A stretch of DNA of 64,000 bases from Aquimarina acroporae (GTDB lineage Bacteria; Bacteroidota; Bacteroidia; Flavobacteriales; Flavobacteriaceae), in assembly GCF_023195925.1 (NCBI RefSeq), contig NZ_JALPRE010000011.1, positions 1 to 64,000 on the forward strand, read 5' to 3'. The position numbers and the translations under genes were made by a program. A model generated the notes under the pieces. That model was not told where the DNA came from and ran no database searches. It saw only the letters and a list, made by a program, of their open reading frames with translations. Shown in pieces: positions 15,475 through 25,400 of this stretch. Each line of letters starts with the position of its first letter. Position 1 is the stretch's first letter.

Positions 15475-18400
15475 ATGACACAACCAAAAAAAATACCAGT
15501 ATTAGGAAAAGGTATGTTACTTATCATTTTCCTTATCGTTAACCCATTTCTGCCCAAAGGGTTTGGACAAGAGCTTTTTGATCTTATGCAAAAAGAAGAT
15601 GTGAAAATTAATAAACTAGAACGCCTTGGGAATAAATATTACAAAAACAAGGATAAAGGTAAAGGAAGTGGGTATAAACTGTACATGCGAAACCTATATT
15701 GGGCCAAACGAAACGCTGATGACCATGGTAAGGTTATAAGCGATACCAAAGTAGTACAGGAATGCGAACAATTTCACGACAACTTTAAAAAAGAAAATCC
15801 CACCTCGAAAAATCAGCAACGAAATAGTGGTTGGACAGAATTAGGACCATTTAACTGGTCGCGCACATCGAGTTGGTCGCCAGGACTAGGGCGAATAACT
15901 GCAATTGCCGTAGAACCAGAACAGCAACAAATTATATATGCCGGCTCTCCCGGTGGCGGAATCTGGAAATCGACAAATGCAGGACAAAATTGGGATCCCT
16001 TAGGCGATACCATGTATAGCATGTCTATTTGGTCTATTGCTATAGATCCTAATAATACCAATATTGTATACTTAGGAAACTCTGCCGGGCAAATTATGAA
16101 ATCTACCAATGGTGGAAATTCCTGGTCTGAAATTGCAAGAGTAAACGGTACTCCCAGAAGAATCTTAATTCACCCTAATAGTAGTCGCATTTTTGTAGGA
16201 ACTACAAAAGCACTATATCGATCTAACAATGGAGGAAGTTCTTTTAGCTTAATCTTAAATGACCGAGCAGAAGATGTAGAGTTTAAACCAGGAAATACCA
16301 ATGTTGTTTATGCCTGTGGAAACAGTTTTTACAAATCTAATAATGGAGGATCCAATTTCAGCAGAATTACCAGTGGTATCGTAAGAACTGAAAGAATGAA
16401 AATGGCAGTAACCCCAGCGAATCCCGATGCGGTTTATCTGGTTCAAAAAAGAGGAAGTAGTTTTGGATATCTATACCGTTCTTTAAACAGTGGTACAAAT
16501 TTTACAGTGCGTTCCAGCTACAACACTATTTCTACCAATCAAGTATACTTTACGCAAGCGTCAAGAGATATGGCCATAACTGTTTCTAATACTAATGCCA
16601 ATGAAGTACATGTAGGAGGAATGGATTACTCACGATCATTAAATGGAGGAACCAGTTTTACCAAATTAGCTACCTGGAGCAGCCCTGGAGATCGATCTTA
16701 TGTGCATGCAGATATTGAAGTTATGCAATACATAAATGGTATCATTTATGTTGGTAGTGACGGTGGTATTTTTAGGAGTAGAGACAGAGGAAATAATATG
16801 ACCGATCTTACCCAAGGTGGTTTAGCAGTGCGACAGTATTATAGAATTGGTGGTGCTGCAACCGATGCCAATATGATCGTTGGAGGAGCACAAGATAATG
16901 GAACCAATATCATGTCTGGATCAAACAGAAAATTTAAAGAATGGTTGGGTGCAGATGGTATGGAATGCTTTATAGATCATAAGAATAAAAACATTGTTTA
17001 CGGTACGGTGCAATTTGGTTCATTGTATAAAAGTACCAATGGAGGAAACAGCATTGGAAACATCAGTAAACCAGGTAATTTTAGTGGAGAATGGGTAACT
17101 CCATTTATGATGGATCCTATCGATAATTCTAAAATTTATGTGGGATATCGTGATTTATATCAAAGTAACAATGGTGGTGCTGGAGGTAGTTGGAGAAACC
17201 TAACCTCTAGGATTAATACCGGCGGAAACTTAGATGAAATGGCCATTGCTGCTTCTAATAATAATTATATCTATATCGCTCAAGAAGGTAGGGTTTGGAG
17301 AACCAAAAATGGGCAAAGTGGTACTCCCTCTTGGACCGAAGTAAGTAATTTTAGAGGAGAAGTGAATTTTATCGCAGTAGACCCTAACAACCCTGAAAGA
17401 GTGGCTATTGCTGCTACGGGATCCAGAGTATACATTTCGAACAACGCAGGAAGCGATTGGACCAATATTAGAGGTAATCTCCCAAGCATTTCGGCACAAT
17501 GTCTTGTTTTTGATGATACCGCTGCCAACGGATTGTATGTAGGAATGCAATCTGGGGTGTACTATACCAATGACAACCTAAGTTCGTGGGTACCTTTTTC
17601 GACCAACCTTCCAGGAGTACAAACTACAGACCTAGAGATTCACTATGGTACACGAAAACTTCGGGTGGCTACTTACGGACGTGGAATCTGGGAATCGGAC
17701 CTGTATGATGAAAATGGTAATCCAGACGAAATTACACCTCCAAGTAACCTAGAGGCTCAAGTAAATGAAAAAAATGTAACCTTAACATGGACCGACAATT
17801 CTACCAACGAAAATGGATTTACCATACAACGTAATGACGGTTCGGGTTATAATCGTATTGATTATGTAACCACAGGGATTCAAACCTTTACCGATGAAAA
17901 CTTAGCCGATGGAACGTATTCATACCGGGTACGAGCATACGATAGCGATAGCTATTCTGACTTCTCAAACACGATAGAGATCGAGATAGGAGATAATCCA
18001 CCAAATATAGTTGATAACTGCAATGGCTGTGTAGTTTACGATACCAATAGCGAAGAAACAGGAAATGCCGATCATGCCAAAGAAAGAGCAGTCGATGGCA
18101 ACCCAAACACCTATTGGCATACCAACTGGTATGACGACAATACCTCTCACCCGCATTTTATCGCAATCGATTTGGGAGAAACCCGCGAACTGGTAGGATT
18201 CTCATATCTGGGTAGACAAGAGGGAACCACAGGAATGGTAAAAGACTACATTCTTTTTGGGTGGGATGGTGACGGTTGGCAACAATTATCTACTGGTTCT
18301 TTTCAAAAATCGACACTTAAGCAAACCGTAGAGTTCAACAACTTTAATGGAAGATATATTTATTTTCGAGCACTCTCTGAAGTTGACGGTAAACGATGGG

Positions 18401-18750
18401 CCTCTGTTGCCGAATTGAGTTTTAGATATATACCTTCTTCGGAAATTAGTAGACTTGCCTCAAAAGAATCTACACCTGTTACACCACCTACAGTAGATGT
18501 CGATGATTTTGATGGCATAACTATTTATCCTATTCCTTTTTCTAATAGCTTAACTATTGAAGGTATCACCAATAAAAAAGTGATACGATCGATACAACTT
18601 ATAGGAACCAACGGAGTGGTGCAACCCATTACAATTGAAGTTGCTGAAAATGGAGTGATTCTGGATACTCAAAAATTATCACAAGGTTTCTACATTTTGC
18701 GTATTACCCAAGGGGAATCGGAAAAAAATATAAAAGTGTTTAAGAAATAA
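15475..18750 (+). CDS. T9SS-secreted BNR/VPS10-like beta-propeller protein with FN3 and F5/8 type C domains
   Basis: A 1091-aa exported protein. A signal-like hydrophobic segment near the N-terminus ends at G-F-G-Q. The core (about 120-740) holds repeated S-T/N-N-G-G-x-S/N-W/F motifs, the Asp-box/BNR repeats of sialidase- and VPS10-like propellers. A fibronectin type III domain follows at about 755-835 (N-L-E-A...T-W-T-D-N-S-T), then an F5/8 type C (discoidin) carbohydrate-binding domain at about 845-980, and a C-terminal type IX sorting domain. No glycosidase catalytic residue set is evident. It follows the metalloprotease by 27 nt, so the two are probably co-transcribed. Confidence 0.9.
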   Translation: MTQPKKIPVLGKGMLLIIFLIVNPFLPKGFGQELFDLMQKEDVKINKLERLGNKYYKNKDKGKGSGYKLYMRNLYWAKRNADDHGKVISDTKVVQECEQFHDNFKKENPTSKNQQRNSGWTELGPFNWSRTSSWSPGLGRITAIAVEPEQQQIIYAGSPGGGIWKSTNAGQNWDPLGDTMYSMSIWSIAIDPNNTNIVYLGNSAGQIMKSTNGGNSWSEIARVNGTPRRILIHPNSSRIFVGTTKALYRSNNGGSSFSLILNDRAEDVEFKPGNTNVVYACGNSFYKSNNGGSNFSRITSGIVRTERMKMAVTPANPDAVYLVQKRGSSFGYLYRSLNSGTNFTVRSSYNTISTNQVYFTQASRDMAITVSNTNANEVHVGGMDYSRSLNGGTSFTKLATWSSPGDRSYVHADIEVMQYINGIIYVGSDGGIFRSRDRGNNMTDLTQGGLAVRQYYRIGGAATDANMIVGGAQDNGTNIMSGSNRKFKEWLGADGMECFIDHKNKNIVYGTVQFGSLYKSTNGGNSIGNISKPGNFSGEWVTPFMMDPIDNSKIYVGYRDLYQSNNGGAGGSWRNLTSRINTGGNLDEMAIAASNNNYIYIAQEGRVWRTKNGQSGTPSWTEVSNFRGEVNFIAVDPNNPERVAIAATGSRVYISNNAGSDWTNIRGNLPSISAQCLVFDDTAANGLYVGMQSGVYYTNDNLSSWVPFSTNLPGVQTTDLEIHYGTRKLRVATYGRGIWESDLYDENGNPDEITPPSNLEAQVNEKNVTLTWTDNSTNENGFTIQRNDGSGYNRIDYVTTGIQTFTDENLADGTYSYRVRAYDSDSYSDFSNTIEIEIGDNPPNIVDNCNGCVVYDTNSEETGNADHAKERAVDGNPNTYWHTNWYDDNTSHPHFIAIDLGETRELVGFSYLGRQEGTTGMVKDYILFGWDGDGWQQLSTGSFQKSTLKQTVEFNNFNGRYIYFRALSEVDGKRWASVAELSFRYIPSSEISRLASKESTPVTPPTVDVDDFDGITIYPIPFSNSLTIEGITNKKVIRSIQLIGTNGVVQPITIEVAENGVILDTQKLSQGFYILRITQGESEKNIKVFKK

Positions 18751-18774
18751 TTTAGAAAACCAATGGATAGTAAA

Positions 18775-18808
18775 AACAAAGGCTGAGCGTTTATACTCAG
18801 CCTTTGTT
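18775..18808. terminator. bidirectional terminator
   Basis: A perfect 13-bp stem (18775-18787 and 18796-18808) with an 8-nt loop, flanked by A-rich and T-rich sequence, lies between convergent genes. It can serve the plus-strand propeller gene and the minus-strand HD gene. Confidence 0.85.
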
Positions 18809-18824
18809 ATATTATGATCTTTTA

Positions 18825-19475
18825 TCATTCTCCTTCCCATTCTTTATAGAACTGATCTAAAAATTGCTCCATAAAATCATGTCGCTCTTGTGCTATTTTT
18901 AGTCCGGTTTTGGTATTCATTCTATCTTTTAGCAATAGTAGTTTTTCATAAAAATGATTAATCGTGGGAGCGGTAGATTTTTTATACTCCTCTTTACTCA
19001 TATGCAAGTTTGGTGCAATTGCAGGATCATACAATGCTCGATTTTTAAATCCACCATAATTAAAACACCTGGCTATACCAATCGCGCCAATTGCATCTAA
19101 CCGATCTGCATCTTGTACTACATCTAATTCGGGTGAAGTAAATTTTTGCTCTACATTGCCCCCTTTAAACGAAATGTTTTCTATGATATTGATAACATGA
19201 TCAATGGTATCTTGTTGCACATTGATACTTTCTAAAAACTCTCTGGCAACTCTGGGACCAACCGTTTCATCTCCATTATGAAATTTAGAATCGGCAATAT
19301 CGTGTAAAAGAGCTCCTAAACAAACTACCGGATAATCTACTTTTTCCTGCTTAGCGATCATTTTGGTAGTGTTATACACTCGTTGAATATGAAACCAATC
19401 ATGCCCACCTTCGGCTCCTGCTAATTTTTGCTTTACAAAAGCTATAGTTTTAGATACAATTTCTTCTTCTATCAT
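18825..19475 (-). CDS. HD-domain phosphohydrolase
   Basis: A protein of about 216 aa. HD-superfamily metal ligands are visible: H in G-H-D-W-F-H-I-Q-R-V, the H-D pair in A-L-L-H-D-I-A-D, and the distal Asp in V-V-Q-D-A-D-R-L-D-A. The Met at 19475 is preferred; the frame runs 15 codons further to 19520 but that would overlap the upstream desaturase by 28 nt. Homologues are annotated as HD-domain phosphohydrolases, but the substrate is uncertain. Third gene of a minus-strand run with PlsC and the desaturase. Confidence 0.88.
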   Translation of the reverse strand: MIEEEIVSKTIAFVKQKLAGAEGGHDWFHIQRVYNTTKMIAKQEKVDYPVVCLGALLHDIADSKFHNGDETVGPRVAREFLESINVQQDTIDHVINIIENISFKGGNVEQKFTSPELDVVQDADRLDAIGAIGIARCFNYGGFKNRALYDPAIAPNLHMSKEEYKKSTAPTINHFYEKLLLLKDRMNTKTGLKIAQERHDFMEQFLDQFYKEWEGE

Positions 19476-19492
19476 ACCTTTTTCGTATCTCT

Positions 19493-20488
19493 CTATTTGG
19501 CCAATGCGGGTTCTACCCATTTAAAATGAAAAACTTCTTGAGGGACCACCAATCTCTCATTAATGCGTTGCATTCTAGCTGGTAATTTCATTACAAAATC
19601 ACGCGCTTTTTCGGCCTCATCGGTAAGGTCAATAAGCTTATCGATTTCCCACTTATCAATTAAGCGTTGCATAATATCGATATAGTCTTGTGATGTATAC
19701 ACCCCAAGTCGTTGTGCTGCATAAGAAAACTCCTCAAATGCAGAACCAATTGCTTCGCCAGATTCTCTTAAGAAATGAGCAGGCATTACAATCTTCTTTT
19801 TCATCATATCACTAAATGCCAACATCATTTGGCTAGGGTCTACTTCAAAAATATTTTTTACAAACTCACTATAGGCGTTAAAGTGTCTCATTTCATCTCC
19901 TGCAATGATTTTACACATCTTTGCCAACGACTTATTTGAATAATCCTTTGCCATTTTTGCCACCCTGTTATGAGAAATATAGGTCGCTAATTCCTGAAAA
20001 CTGGTATACACAAAGTTCTTATATGGGTCCTGATCGGTACCAATATCGAAACCATCGTTAATTAAATGCTGAGTAGTTCTTTCTACCTCTCTCATGTTCA
20101 CTCTTCCCGAAAGGTATAGGTACTTATTCAAGGTATCTCCGTGACGGTTCTCTTCGCTGGTCCAGTAGCGGGTCCACTTTGACCATCCGTTTCCTCCTTC
20201 TTGTTGATTGATTCCTTCAACATCCATCAACCAGGATTCATAGGTTGGCAGTGCTTCTTCGGTGATAGTATCTCCTACCAAAACCACCCAAAAATCATAA
20301 GGCAGCTCCTTTGCTAGTTCTCTTAATTCTCGTACCTCTTCAAAAAATGTATCTTCATTTTGAGAGTCTGGTAAAAAATCTGTGGGTTGCCATACTTTAT
20401 CTATCGGAATCAAAAATTTATCTATAAAGGACTCCACCTTCTTTTCGAGAAGTTGCATTACTTCTAATCTAATATTATCTAAAGCCAT
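19493..20488 (-). CDS. acyl-ACP desaturase (ferritin-like di-iron)
   Basis: A 331-aa soluble di-iron desaturase that inserts a double bond into fatty acids bound to acyl carrier protein. The two iron-binding motifs are E-E-N-R-H-G (about residue 131) and D-E-M-R-H (about residue 220). Length is typical of the bacterial/plant stearoyl-ACP desaturase family. It lies 14 nt downstream of plsC, fitting a membrane lipid operon. Regiospecificity cannot be read. Confidence 0.93.
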   Translation of the reverse strand: MALDNIRLEVMQLLEKKVESFIDKFLIPIDKVWQPTDFLPDSQNEDTFFEEVRELRELAKELPYDFWVVLVGDTITEEALPTYESWLMDVEGINQQEGGNGWSKWTRYWTSEENRHGDTLNKYLYLSGRVNMREVERTTQHLINDGFDIGTDQDPYKNFVYTSFQELATYISHNRVAKMAKDYSNKSLAKMCKIIAGDEMRHFNAYSEFVKNIFEVDPSQMMLAFSDMMKKKIVMPAHFLRESGEAIGSAFEEFSYAAQRLGVYTSQDYIDIMQRLIDKWEIDKLIDLTDEAEKARDFVMKLPARMQRINERLVVPQEVFHFKWVEPALAK

Positions 20489-20502
20489 TGTTTAATTGTG
20501 TG

Positions 20503-21243
20503 TTAAGTTCGTATTGCAGTAGTTACCTTTTGTTCTATGGTTTCTATAAATTGGGTAATATCTGTTTTATCTATTTCTTCAGGCTCGTGTACCTCTAAGG
20601 TAAGATGAAGCCCAACTCCCATGGGAAAAGTACCAAAGCGCACCAGTTTCCAACTATCGTTTATAGTGACTGGAACCACTAAAGCTTCTGGTGCGTTTTT
20701 GAACAGCATTTTCAAACCGGTTGCTGCAAACTTCTTCGGTTTTCCATTTTTGCTTCGTGTTCCTTCAGGAAAAATAACCGCAGCAAACTTATTTTCGGCG
20801 ATAAATTTTCCGAATTTAGAGAGCACGGGGATCGATTGCTTAGGGTTCTTTCTGTCGATTAAAGCGTTTCCGCCATGTCTTAAATTGAATGAAATACTAG
20901 GGATACCCTTTCCCAGTTCAATTTTAGAAATGAATTTGGTTTTATGTGCTCTCATAAACCAAATAATTAATGGAATATCGAACATACTTTGGTGATTAGA
21001 AACAATAATTTTTTCTCTATCAATAGGTAGATTTTGCTTATTTCTATAACTCACCCTAACTCCCAAAATCAAAAGACACCCCAACAAGCAAAAATTCATG
21101 GCATTTACCATCTTTCTGTGAGCTGTCGTACTTATTTTAACGGCAATCCATTGCAAAGGATGAAATATTACTAAGGTAAGCCCAAAAAACAAATAAAACA
21201 GTATGCTTAACGGATAAGATAGTATCTTTTTAAATATTTCCAT
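20503..21243 (-). CDS. 1-acyl-sn-glycerol-3-phosphate acyltransferase (PlsC family)
   Basis: A 246-aa membrane-associated acyltransferase that makes phosphatidic acid or related lipids. An N-terminal hydrophobic segment precedes the catalytic block N-H-Q-S-M-F-D-I (NHxxxxD) at about residue 83 and the substrate-binding block F-P-E-G-T-R-S at about 159. It is first in a run with the acyl-ACP desaturase and HD hydrolase. Confidence 0.93.
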   Translation of the reverse strand: MEIFKKILSYPLSILFYLFFGLTLVIFHPLQWIAVKISTTAHRKMVNAMNFCLLGCLLILGVRVSYRNKQNLPIDREKIIVSNHQSMFDIPLIIWFMRAHKTKFISKIELGKGIPSISFNLRHGGNALIDRKNPKQSIPVLSKFGKFIAENKFAAVIFPEGTRSKNGKPKKFAATGLKMLFKNAPEALVVPVTINDSWKLVRFGTFPMGVGLHLTLEVHEPEEIDKTDITQFIETIEQKVTTAIRT

Positions 21244-21365
21244 TTGTGTATTTGTGTGAACAGAGAAGACAGTTTTTAAACCTGTCTAATCGATGACGCA
21301 AGGTCTGATATTATTTTTAGTTGACCAACAGTTTATGTGCTAAATTATAGCATTAAAAAACAAAA

Positions 21366-21390
21366 AACCGTTCCTTAACTAGGAACGGTT
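21366..21390 (-). terminator. rho-independent terminator of bacilliredoxin gene
   Basis: On the minus strand a perfect 9-bp GC-containing stem (21390-21382 with 21374-21366) and a 7-nt loop is followed by a long T-rich run. It lies 36 nt past the stop codon at 21427. Confidence 0.88.
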
Positions 21391-21426
21391 CAAAATTGAA
21401 TTTTGTATACTTTTTACAGTCAAATT

Positions 21427-21837
21427 TTAACAGTGCTCGTTGTAAGCATCCATCAGATTTTCTGCGATCATATCTGCTGGTCTTCCCTCGATATGATGAC
21501 GCTCTAGCATATGAACCAATTCTCCATTTTTAAATAATGCCATCGATGGTGATGATGGAGGAAATGGGATCATATATCCTCTTGCTTTGTCTGTAGCTTC
21601 TCTATCTACTCCTGCAAAAACAGTTACTAAATTATCTGGTTTTTTACTATTATTTAAAGATGCTTTTGCTCCCGGACGAGCATTGGCAGCAGCACAACCA
21701 CAAACCGAATTTACAACCACCAAAGTTGTACCTTCTTTTGCTATAGCCGCTTCAACTGCATCTGCTGTATGTAATTCTTCGAAACCAATATTGGTTAAAT
21801 CTTCACGCATTGGCTTTACTAAATCTGCTGGATACAT
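21427..21837 (-). CDS. BrxA/BrxB-type bacilliredoxin (YphP/YqiW family)
   Basis: A 136-aa thioredoxin-fold protein with the family's C46-G-C48 active site inside N-S-V-C-G-C-A-A-A-N-A-R-P-G. In Firmicutes these proteins remove bacillithiol from oxidised proteins; Bacteroidota homologues are common and presumably act on a similar low-molecular-weight thiol. Length is normal. It stands alone with its own promoter and terminator. Confidence 0.93.
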   Translation of the reverse strand: MYPADLVKPMREDLTNIGFEELHTADAVEAAIAKEGTTLVVVNSVCGCAAANARPGAKASLNNSKKPDNLVTVFAGVDREATDKARGYMIPFPPSSPSMALFKNGELVHMLERHHIEGRPADMIAENLMDAYNEHC

Positions 21838-21870
21838 ATTTCTTACTATTTTTTCGTTTTAATTTTTATA

Positions 21871-21878
21871 CAAATGTA
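21871..21878 (-). promoter_or_regulatory. -7 promoter box of bacilliredoxin gene
   Basis: On the minus strand TACATTTG (21878-21871) fits TAnnTTTG and lies 33 nt upstream of the start codon. Confidence 0.55.
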
Positions 21879-22023
21879 CAAATTATGTACCATACGATAC
21901 CAACTGTCAAGTAGTCATAATTACCTTATTTAACTAATATTATGATTTTTCTGGCGTAACAATCTTTAAGAATCGTTGTCTAATTAATAAAAGAGTTGAA
22001 ACATAACACTAGATATTTTCGGT

Positions 22024-22031
22024 TATCTTTA
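22024..22031 (+). promoter_or_regulatory. -7-like box upstream of TerB/J-domain gene
   Basis: TATCTTTA is one base off the TAnnTTTG consensus and lies 21 nt before the ATG at 22053. The same octamer stands before the genes at 24038 and 33402, suggesting an accepted local variant. Confidence 0.4.
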
Positions 22032-22052
22032 CAACCCAAAAAATTGTTTTGA

Positions 22053-22787
22053 ATGATAAAATGGCTTGCAGCGCTTTTAGGAGTATCTTTTTTTAATTGG
22101 CCCGGTGGAATTTTAGGTTTTATTGTGGGTAGTCTTATTGATGCCACTCGTTCTACCAGTGGAGGCAGTTTTAAAACGGTATTTACACAAGCCGAAAAAG
22201 TAACTCCTGCAGATTTTGAGTTAAATTTACTCTCCCTCTCTTCTATTGTTATTAAAGCAGACGGTAAAGTAAACCAAACCGAGCTCGATTATGTGCGACG
22301 TTATTTTGTGAGTGCCTACGGAAAAGAGCGTGCCAATGCCACATTTAGAACCTTTAACGATATCATTAAAAACAGACAAATATCTGCACAACGTATTTGT
22401 ATGTATATCAACCAACATACACGATATCCTTCACGATTACAGATTCTTCATTTTTTATTCGGAATTGCCAATGCCGATGGGAGTGTAAGTTCTGCCGAAG
22501 CAGAAGAAATTCAAAAAATTGCCGGATTTTTGCGTATCAACTTTAGAGATTTTGAAAGTATAAAAGCAATGTTTTTCAAAACGGGTGATCATGCATATAA
22601 AATCTTAGAGATTGAAAAAAATGCATCTGATGCCGACGTGAAAAAAGCGTTCAGAACCATGGCTAAAAAATACCATCCCGATAAACTACAGCACATGGAT
22701 GATGTCTATAAAAAAGGTGCCGAAGAAAAGTTTAGAGAAGTACAAAAAGCCTACGATCAAATTAAGAAAGAACGAGGCATAAGTTGA
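22053..22787 (+). CDS. TerB-like / J-domain protein
   Basis: A 244-aa protein with an N-terminal hydrophobic, Gly/Phe-rich segment (1-28), a TerB-like helical domain (about 50-180: A-D-G-K-V...E and A-D-G-S-V-S-S-A-E repeats) and a C-terminal J domain (about 185-244) with the H-P-D tripeptide in K-K-Y-H-P-D-K-L. This layout matches DjlA-type membrane-anchored co-chaperones that stimulate DnaK. Convergent with the lycopene cyclase gene, 13 nt apart. Confidence 0.9.
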   Translation: MIKWLAALLGVSFFNWPGGILGFIVGSLIDATRSTSGGSFKTVFTQAEKVTPADFELNLLSLSSIVIKADGKVNQTELDYVRRYFVSAYGKERANATFRTFNDIIKNRQISAQRICMYINQHTRYPSRLQILHFLFGIANADGSVSSAEAEEIQKIAGFLRINFRDFESIKAMFFKTGDHAYKILEIEKNASDADVKKAFRTMAKKYHPDKLQHMDDVYKKGAEEKFREVQKAYDQIKKERGIS

Positions 22788-22800
22788 TTCGATAATTACT

Positions 22801-23940
22801 CTAAAATATTCTGCTCCAAAGCGCTTTTAAAAATCTGGATTTAGGCAAACTTGTAGTAATTTTCAATTCTTCTACAATCGTTGTTTCTTCGTCAAGGAAC
22901 TTTAGTATTTTTTGACTGCTGTTCTTTTTGAAAAGGGTAGAAAACAACACATGTCCAAACCCATTATCTTTATACAATACATCAAGAAAAAGTAAATCAT
23001 AGTACCAAAATCTTGTCTTTCTCTCGAATTGAGAAAGATGCTCGTTCTTTTTAAGAAATTGTACAAGCTTATTTATTTTCTTCGTACAAATATGAAATGT
23101 ATATCCTGTACTTGGTTTTGTCCAACCTCCAGCGGTACCCATATGCAAAATATTCTTTGAATTTTTATTCGCAAACGGATAGGACGTCATAGGAATGCAT
23201 CCTTTTTCCTTCTCTACAATCTCATATGCTTCTATTCCTTTTTGCTGTAAATACTCCTTTATCGCATCTTCGTATTCACCTTCGGGCAATAACTTTTCAG
23301 AAAATAACGTGTATTCTAATAAGGCTTCGGTTGTCGAAGTTGGCAGCACATACATAAACCGTGTATTTCCTCTTTGAGGTATAGTAAAATCCATAAATGT
23401 AGCGGTCTTGTTATCAAAAACCTCTTTTTTGGTCTTTACAAACCATCCTACAAAATGTTGGTTTAATAATGGATACTTGCCATGGGTTCTATAGTCTGAA
23501 GATAATACCACACTATTAAATACCTTATCGCAAACATAGGTATGGTGGTTTGTGATTACCTGTGCTTTTTCCCCATCATCACGCAATGAAACAAGTTCTT
23601 CGGTGGCAATAGTTATATTTGAAGATCTCTCTAATGTAGTCAACACAAAATCATAAAAATCTTTTCCTTTTATCATTTTATAGCGATACGGTAGTATTTC
23701 GATTTGCTCAGAAAAACCTTCACTACCAAAATATATGCTATCCCATTGTTGAGAAATGATAGGTTCCCAACAGCTAGTTTCTTTTTCCCAAAAACACCAG
23801 GTACGATCATTCTTATTTTTTAATTCCCTATCTATCAACAAGATATTTTTATCTTTAAAGAAGGGATCATTACATAAATGATATGCCAACATCAGACCAG
23901 ATGCCCCCATTCCTGTTATTATGTAGTGGTATTTATGCAT
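22801..23940 (-). CDS. crtY: lycopene beta-cyclase
   Basis: A 379-aa flavoprotein of the CrtY/CrtL family, which closes the ends of lycopene to give beta-carotene. The N-terminal Rossmann motif is I-I-T-G-M-G-A-S-G-L-M-L-A. The D-R-T-W-C-F-W block and a Y-P-F-A...H-M-G-T-A-G-G-W-T-K-P-S-T-G-Y region are family signatures. No other carotenoid gene is in the window, so it is detached from a crt cluster. Expected yellow/orange pigment fits a flavobacterium. Confidence 0.93.
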   Translation of the reverse strand: MHKYHYIITGMGASGLMLAYHLCNDPFFKDKNILLIDRELKNKNDRTWCFWEKETSCWEPIISQQWDSIYFGSEGFSEQIEILPYRYKMIKGKDFYDFVLTTLERSSNITIATEELVSLRDDGEKAQVITNHHTYVCDKVFNSVVLSSDYRTHGKYPLLNQHFVGWFVKTKKEVFDNKTATFMDFTIPQRGNTRFMYVLPTSTTEALLEYTLFSEKLLPEGEYEDAIKEYLQQKGIEAYEIVEKEKGCIPMTSYPFANKNSKNILHMGTAGGWTKPSTGYTFHICTKKINKLVQFLKKNEHLSQFERKTRFWYYDLLFLDVLYKDNGFGHVLFSTLFKKNSSQKILKFLDEETTIVEELKITTSLPKSRFLKALWSRIF

Positions 23941-24011
23941 GTTCAGGAGTTAAATATAAAATGAAAAACAGTAATTTGAGAATAATCGCATTTATTTATG
24001 TTGGTTTTATC

Positions 24012-24019
24012 TATCTTTA
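24012..24019 (+). promoter_or_regulatory. -7-like box upstream of small secreted protein
   Basis: TATCTTTA (one mismatch to TAnnTTTG) lies 18 nt upstream of the ATG at 24038. Confidence 0.35.
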
Positions 24020-24037
24020 ACTGCAATCACACAACTA

Positions 24038-24448
24038 ATGAATAAGATTTTAGTATTGTTGGTATGTCTTTCGATTTCTATATTGAAAGCTCAAGATGCT
24101 ACTACTGCATCTCCTAAAATCGTTTCTAAACTGAAAATAGGAAACGCAGCCGAATTTGAAGATTATACCATAAAATTCATCAAGGTAATTGAAGATTCTC
24201 GTTGCCCCAGCGACACTAGTTGTATGTGGGCAGGTGAAATAAAAATTAAAATCGAACTTTACCAGGGTGATGCTATGGTATCGCAAGAGACTTTGATTTT
24301 TGGTACAGATGCCATTCATCCTGAAAACACCAAAAAGCTATTCGAAGTAGATCAAAAAACTGTTTTCGCCTATAATGTAAGTCCCTATCCTGTTTCAACT
24401 TCAAAAATTAATCAAAACGAATATTATTTAGAACTGCTTATTCAATAG
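24038..24448 (+). CDS. small secreted protein of unknown function
   Basis: A 136-aa protein with an N-terminal signal peptide ending L-K-A-Q (residue 19). The mature part is beta-rich and contains the D-S-R-C-P-S-D-T-S-C-M-W-A-G-E block; two cysteines separated by six residues before W-A-G-E recur in many small Bacteroidota exported proteins and probably form a disulfide. I cannot assign a function. It is followed by a transporter gene after 33 nt. Confidence 0.8.
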   Translation: MNKILVLLVCLSISILKAQDATTASPKIVSKLKIGNAAEFEDYTIKFIKVIEDSRCPSDTSCMWAGEIKIKIELYQGDAMVSQETLIFGTDAIHPENTKKLFEVDQKTVFAYNVSPYPVSTSKINQNEYYLELLIQ

Positions 24449-24481
24449 TATGTATCAAATTTTCTTACCATTTAGTACTAT

Positions 24482-25399
24482 ATGATTTCAAACAAAGCAA
24501 GAGCCCATATCGCATTACTAAGCGTGAACATGATATATGGTGCCAATTATCTTATCGCAAAAGGACTAATGCCAAACAAACTAGAAGCTTCTGCATTGGT
24601 TTTTCTTCGCATAAGTGGTGCGGGTGTATTGTTCTTCATTCTAAAATTATTCAGCAAAGAAAAGGTAGACAGAAAAGATATTCCTAGGTTAGCATTATGT
24701 GGTTTTTTGGGTGTCGCTGCTAATCAATTTTTTTCTATGAACGGGTTAAATCTAACGTCTCCTGTTGATGCCGCTATTATTATAACGGCAATGCCTATTT
24801 ATACTGTAATTATAAGTCGATTTCTATTAAAAGAGCCTTTTACCGTTCAACGTATAGTTGGCATTACTCTGGGAGGCTCCGGAGCAGTACTTCTTATTTA
24901 TTTAGGAAATTCTGGTTTAGGCAGTGGGTCTCTGAAAGGTAACATTTTTGTGGCTATAAACGCTCTAGCCTTTGCCTTTTATTTGGTTATTGTAAAACCT
25001 ATGATGTCTAAATACAAACCTATAACGGTTATTATATGGACCTTTCTATTTGGTTTTATTTTTATGTTCCCATTTTGTATCTCACCATTGCTAAGAACAA
25101 ACTTTGCTTCTTTTGAAGCTTCAAACTGGATATCCTTACTTTACGTTATTATTGGCCCTACTTTCTTGGCCTATTTTCTCAATATGTTTGCGCTTCAGTA
25201 TGTAAAACCCACCGTTTCGAGTAGTTATATTTATGTACAACCGGCGGTCGCCATGATTTTGGTAGCCCTCATCTCTTATCTCATTGTAGATAGTCAATAT
25301 AAAGGTGATATTACCTCTGTAAAACTGCTATGTTGTGTGCTTATTTTTATTGGAGTTTACCTAATTAGTAGTGGTCCAATAAAATGGTTTAAAAAGTAG
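24482..25399 (+). CDS. EamA-family (DMT superfamily) transporter
   Basis: A 305-aa inner-membrane protein with about ten hydrophobic helices in two EamA repeats, a typical drug/metabolite transporter. Motifs such as P-V-D-A-A-I-I-I-T-A-M-P near the end of repeat 1 and the repeat-2 segment Y-I-Y-V-Q-P fit the family. Substrate unknown. It ends 1 nt from the convergent Cys-rich gene. Confidence 0.9.
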   Translation: MISNKARAHIALLSVNMIYGANYLIAKGLMPNKLEASALVFLRISGAGVLFFILKLFSKEKVDRKDIPRLALCGFLGVAANQFFSMNGLNLTSPVDAAIIITAMPIYTVIISRFLLKEPFTVQRIVGITLGGSGAVLLIYLGNSGLGSGSLKGNIFVAINALAFAFYLVIVKPMMSKYKPITVIIWTFLFGFIFMFPFCISPLLRTNFASFEASNWISLLYVIIGPTFLAYFLNMFALQYVKPTVSSSYIYVQPAVAMILVALISYLIVDSQYKGDITSVKLLCCVLIFIGVYLISSGPIKWFKK

Positions 25400-25400
25400 A

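Noticed and set aside
19476..19520. Upstream start for the HD hydrolase
   Set aside because: Would overlap the desaturase gene by 28 nt and adds non-conserved residues.
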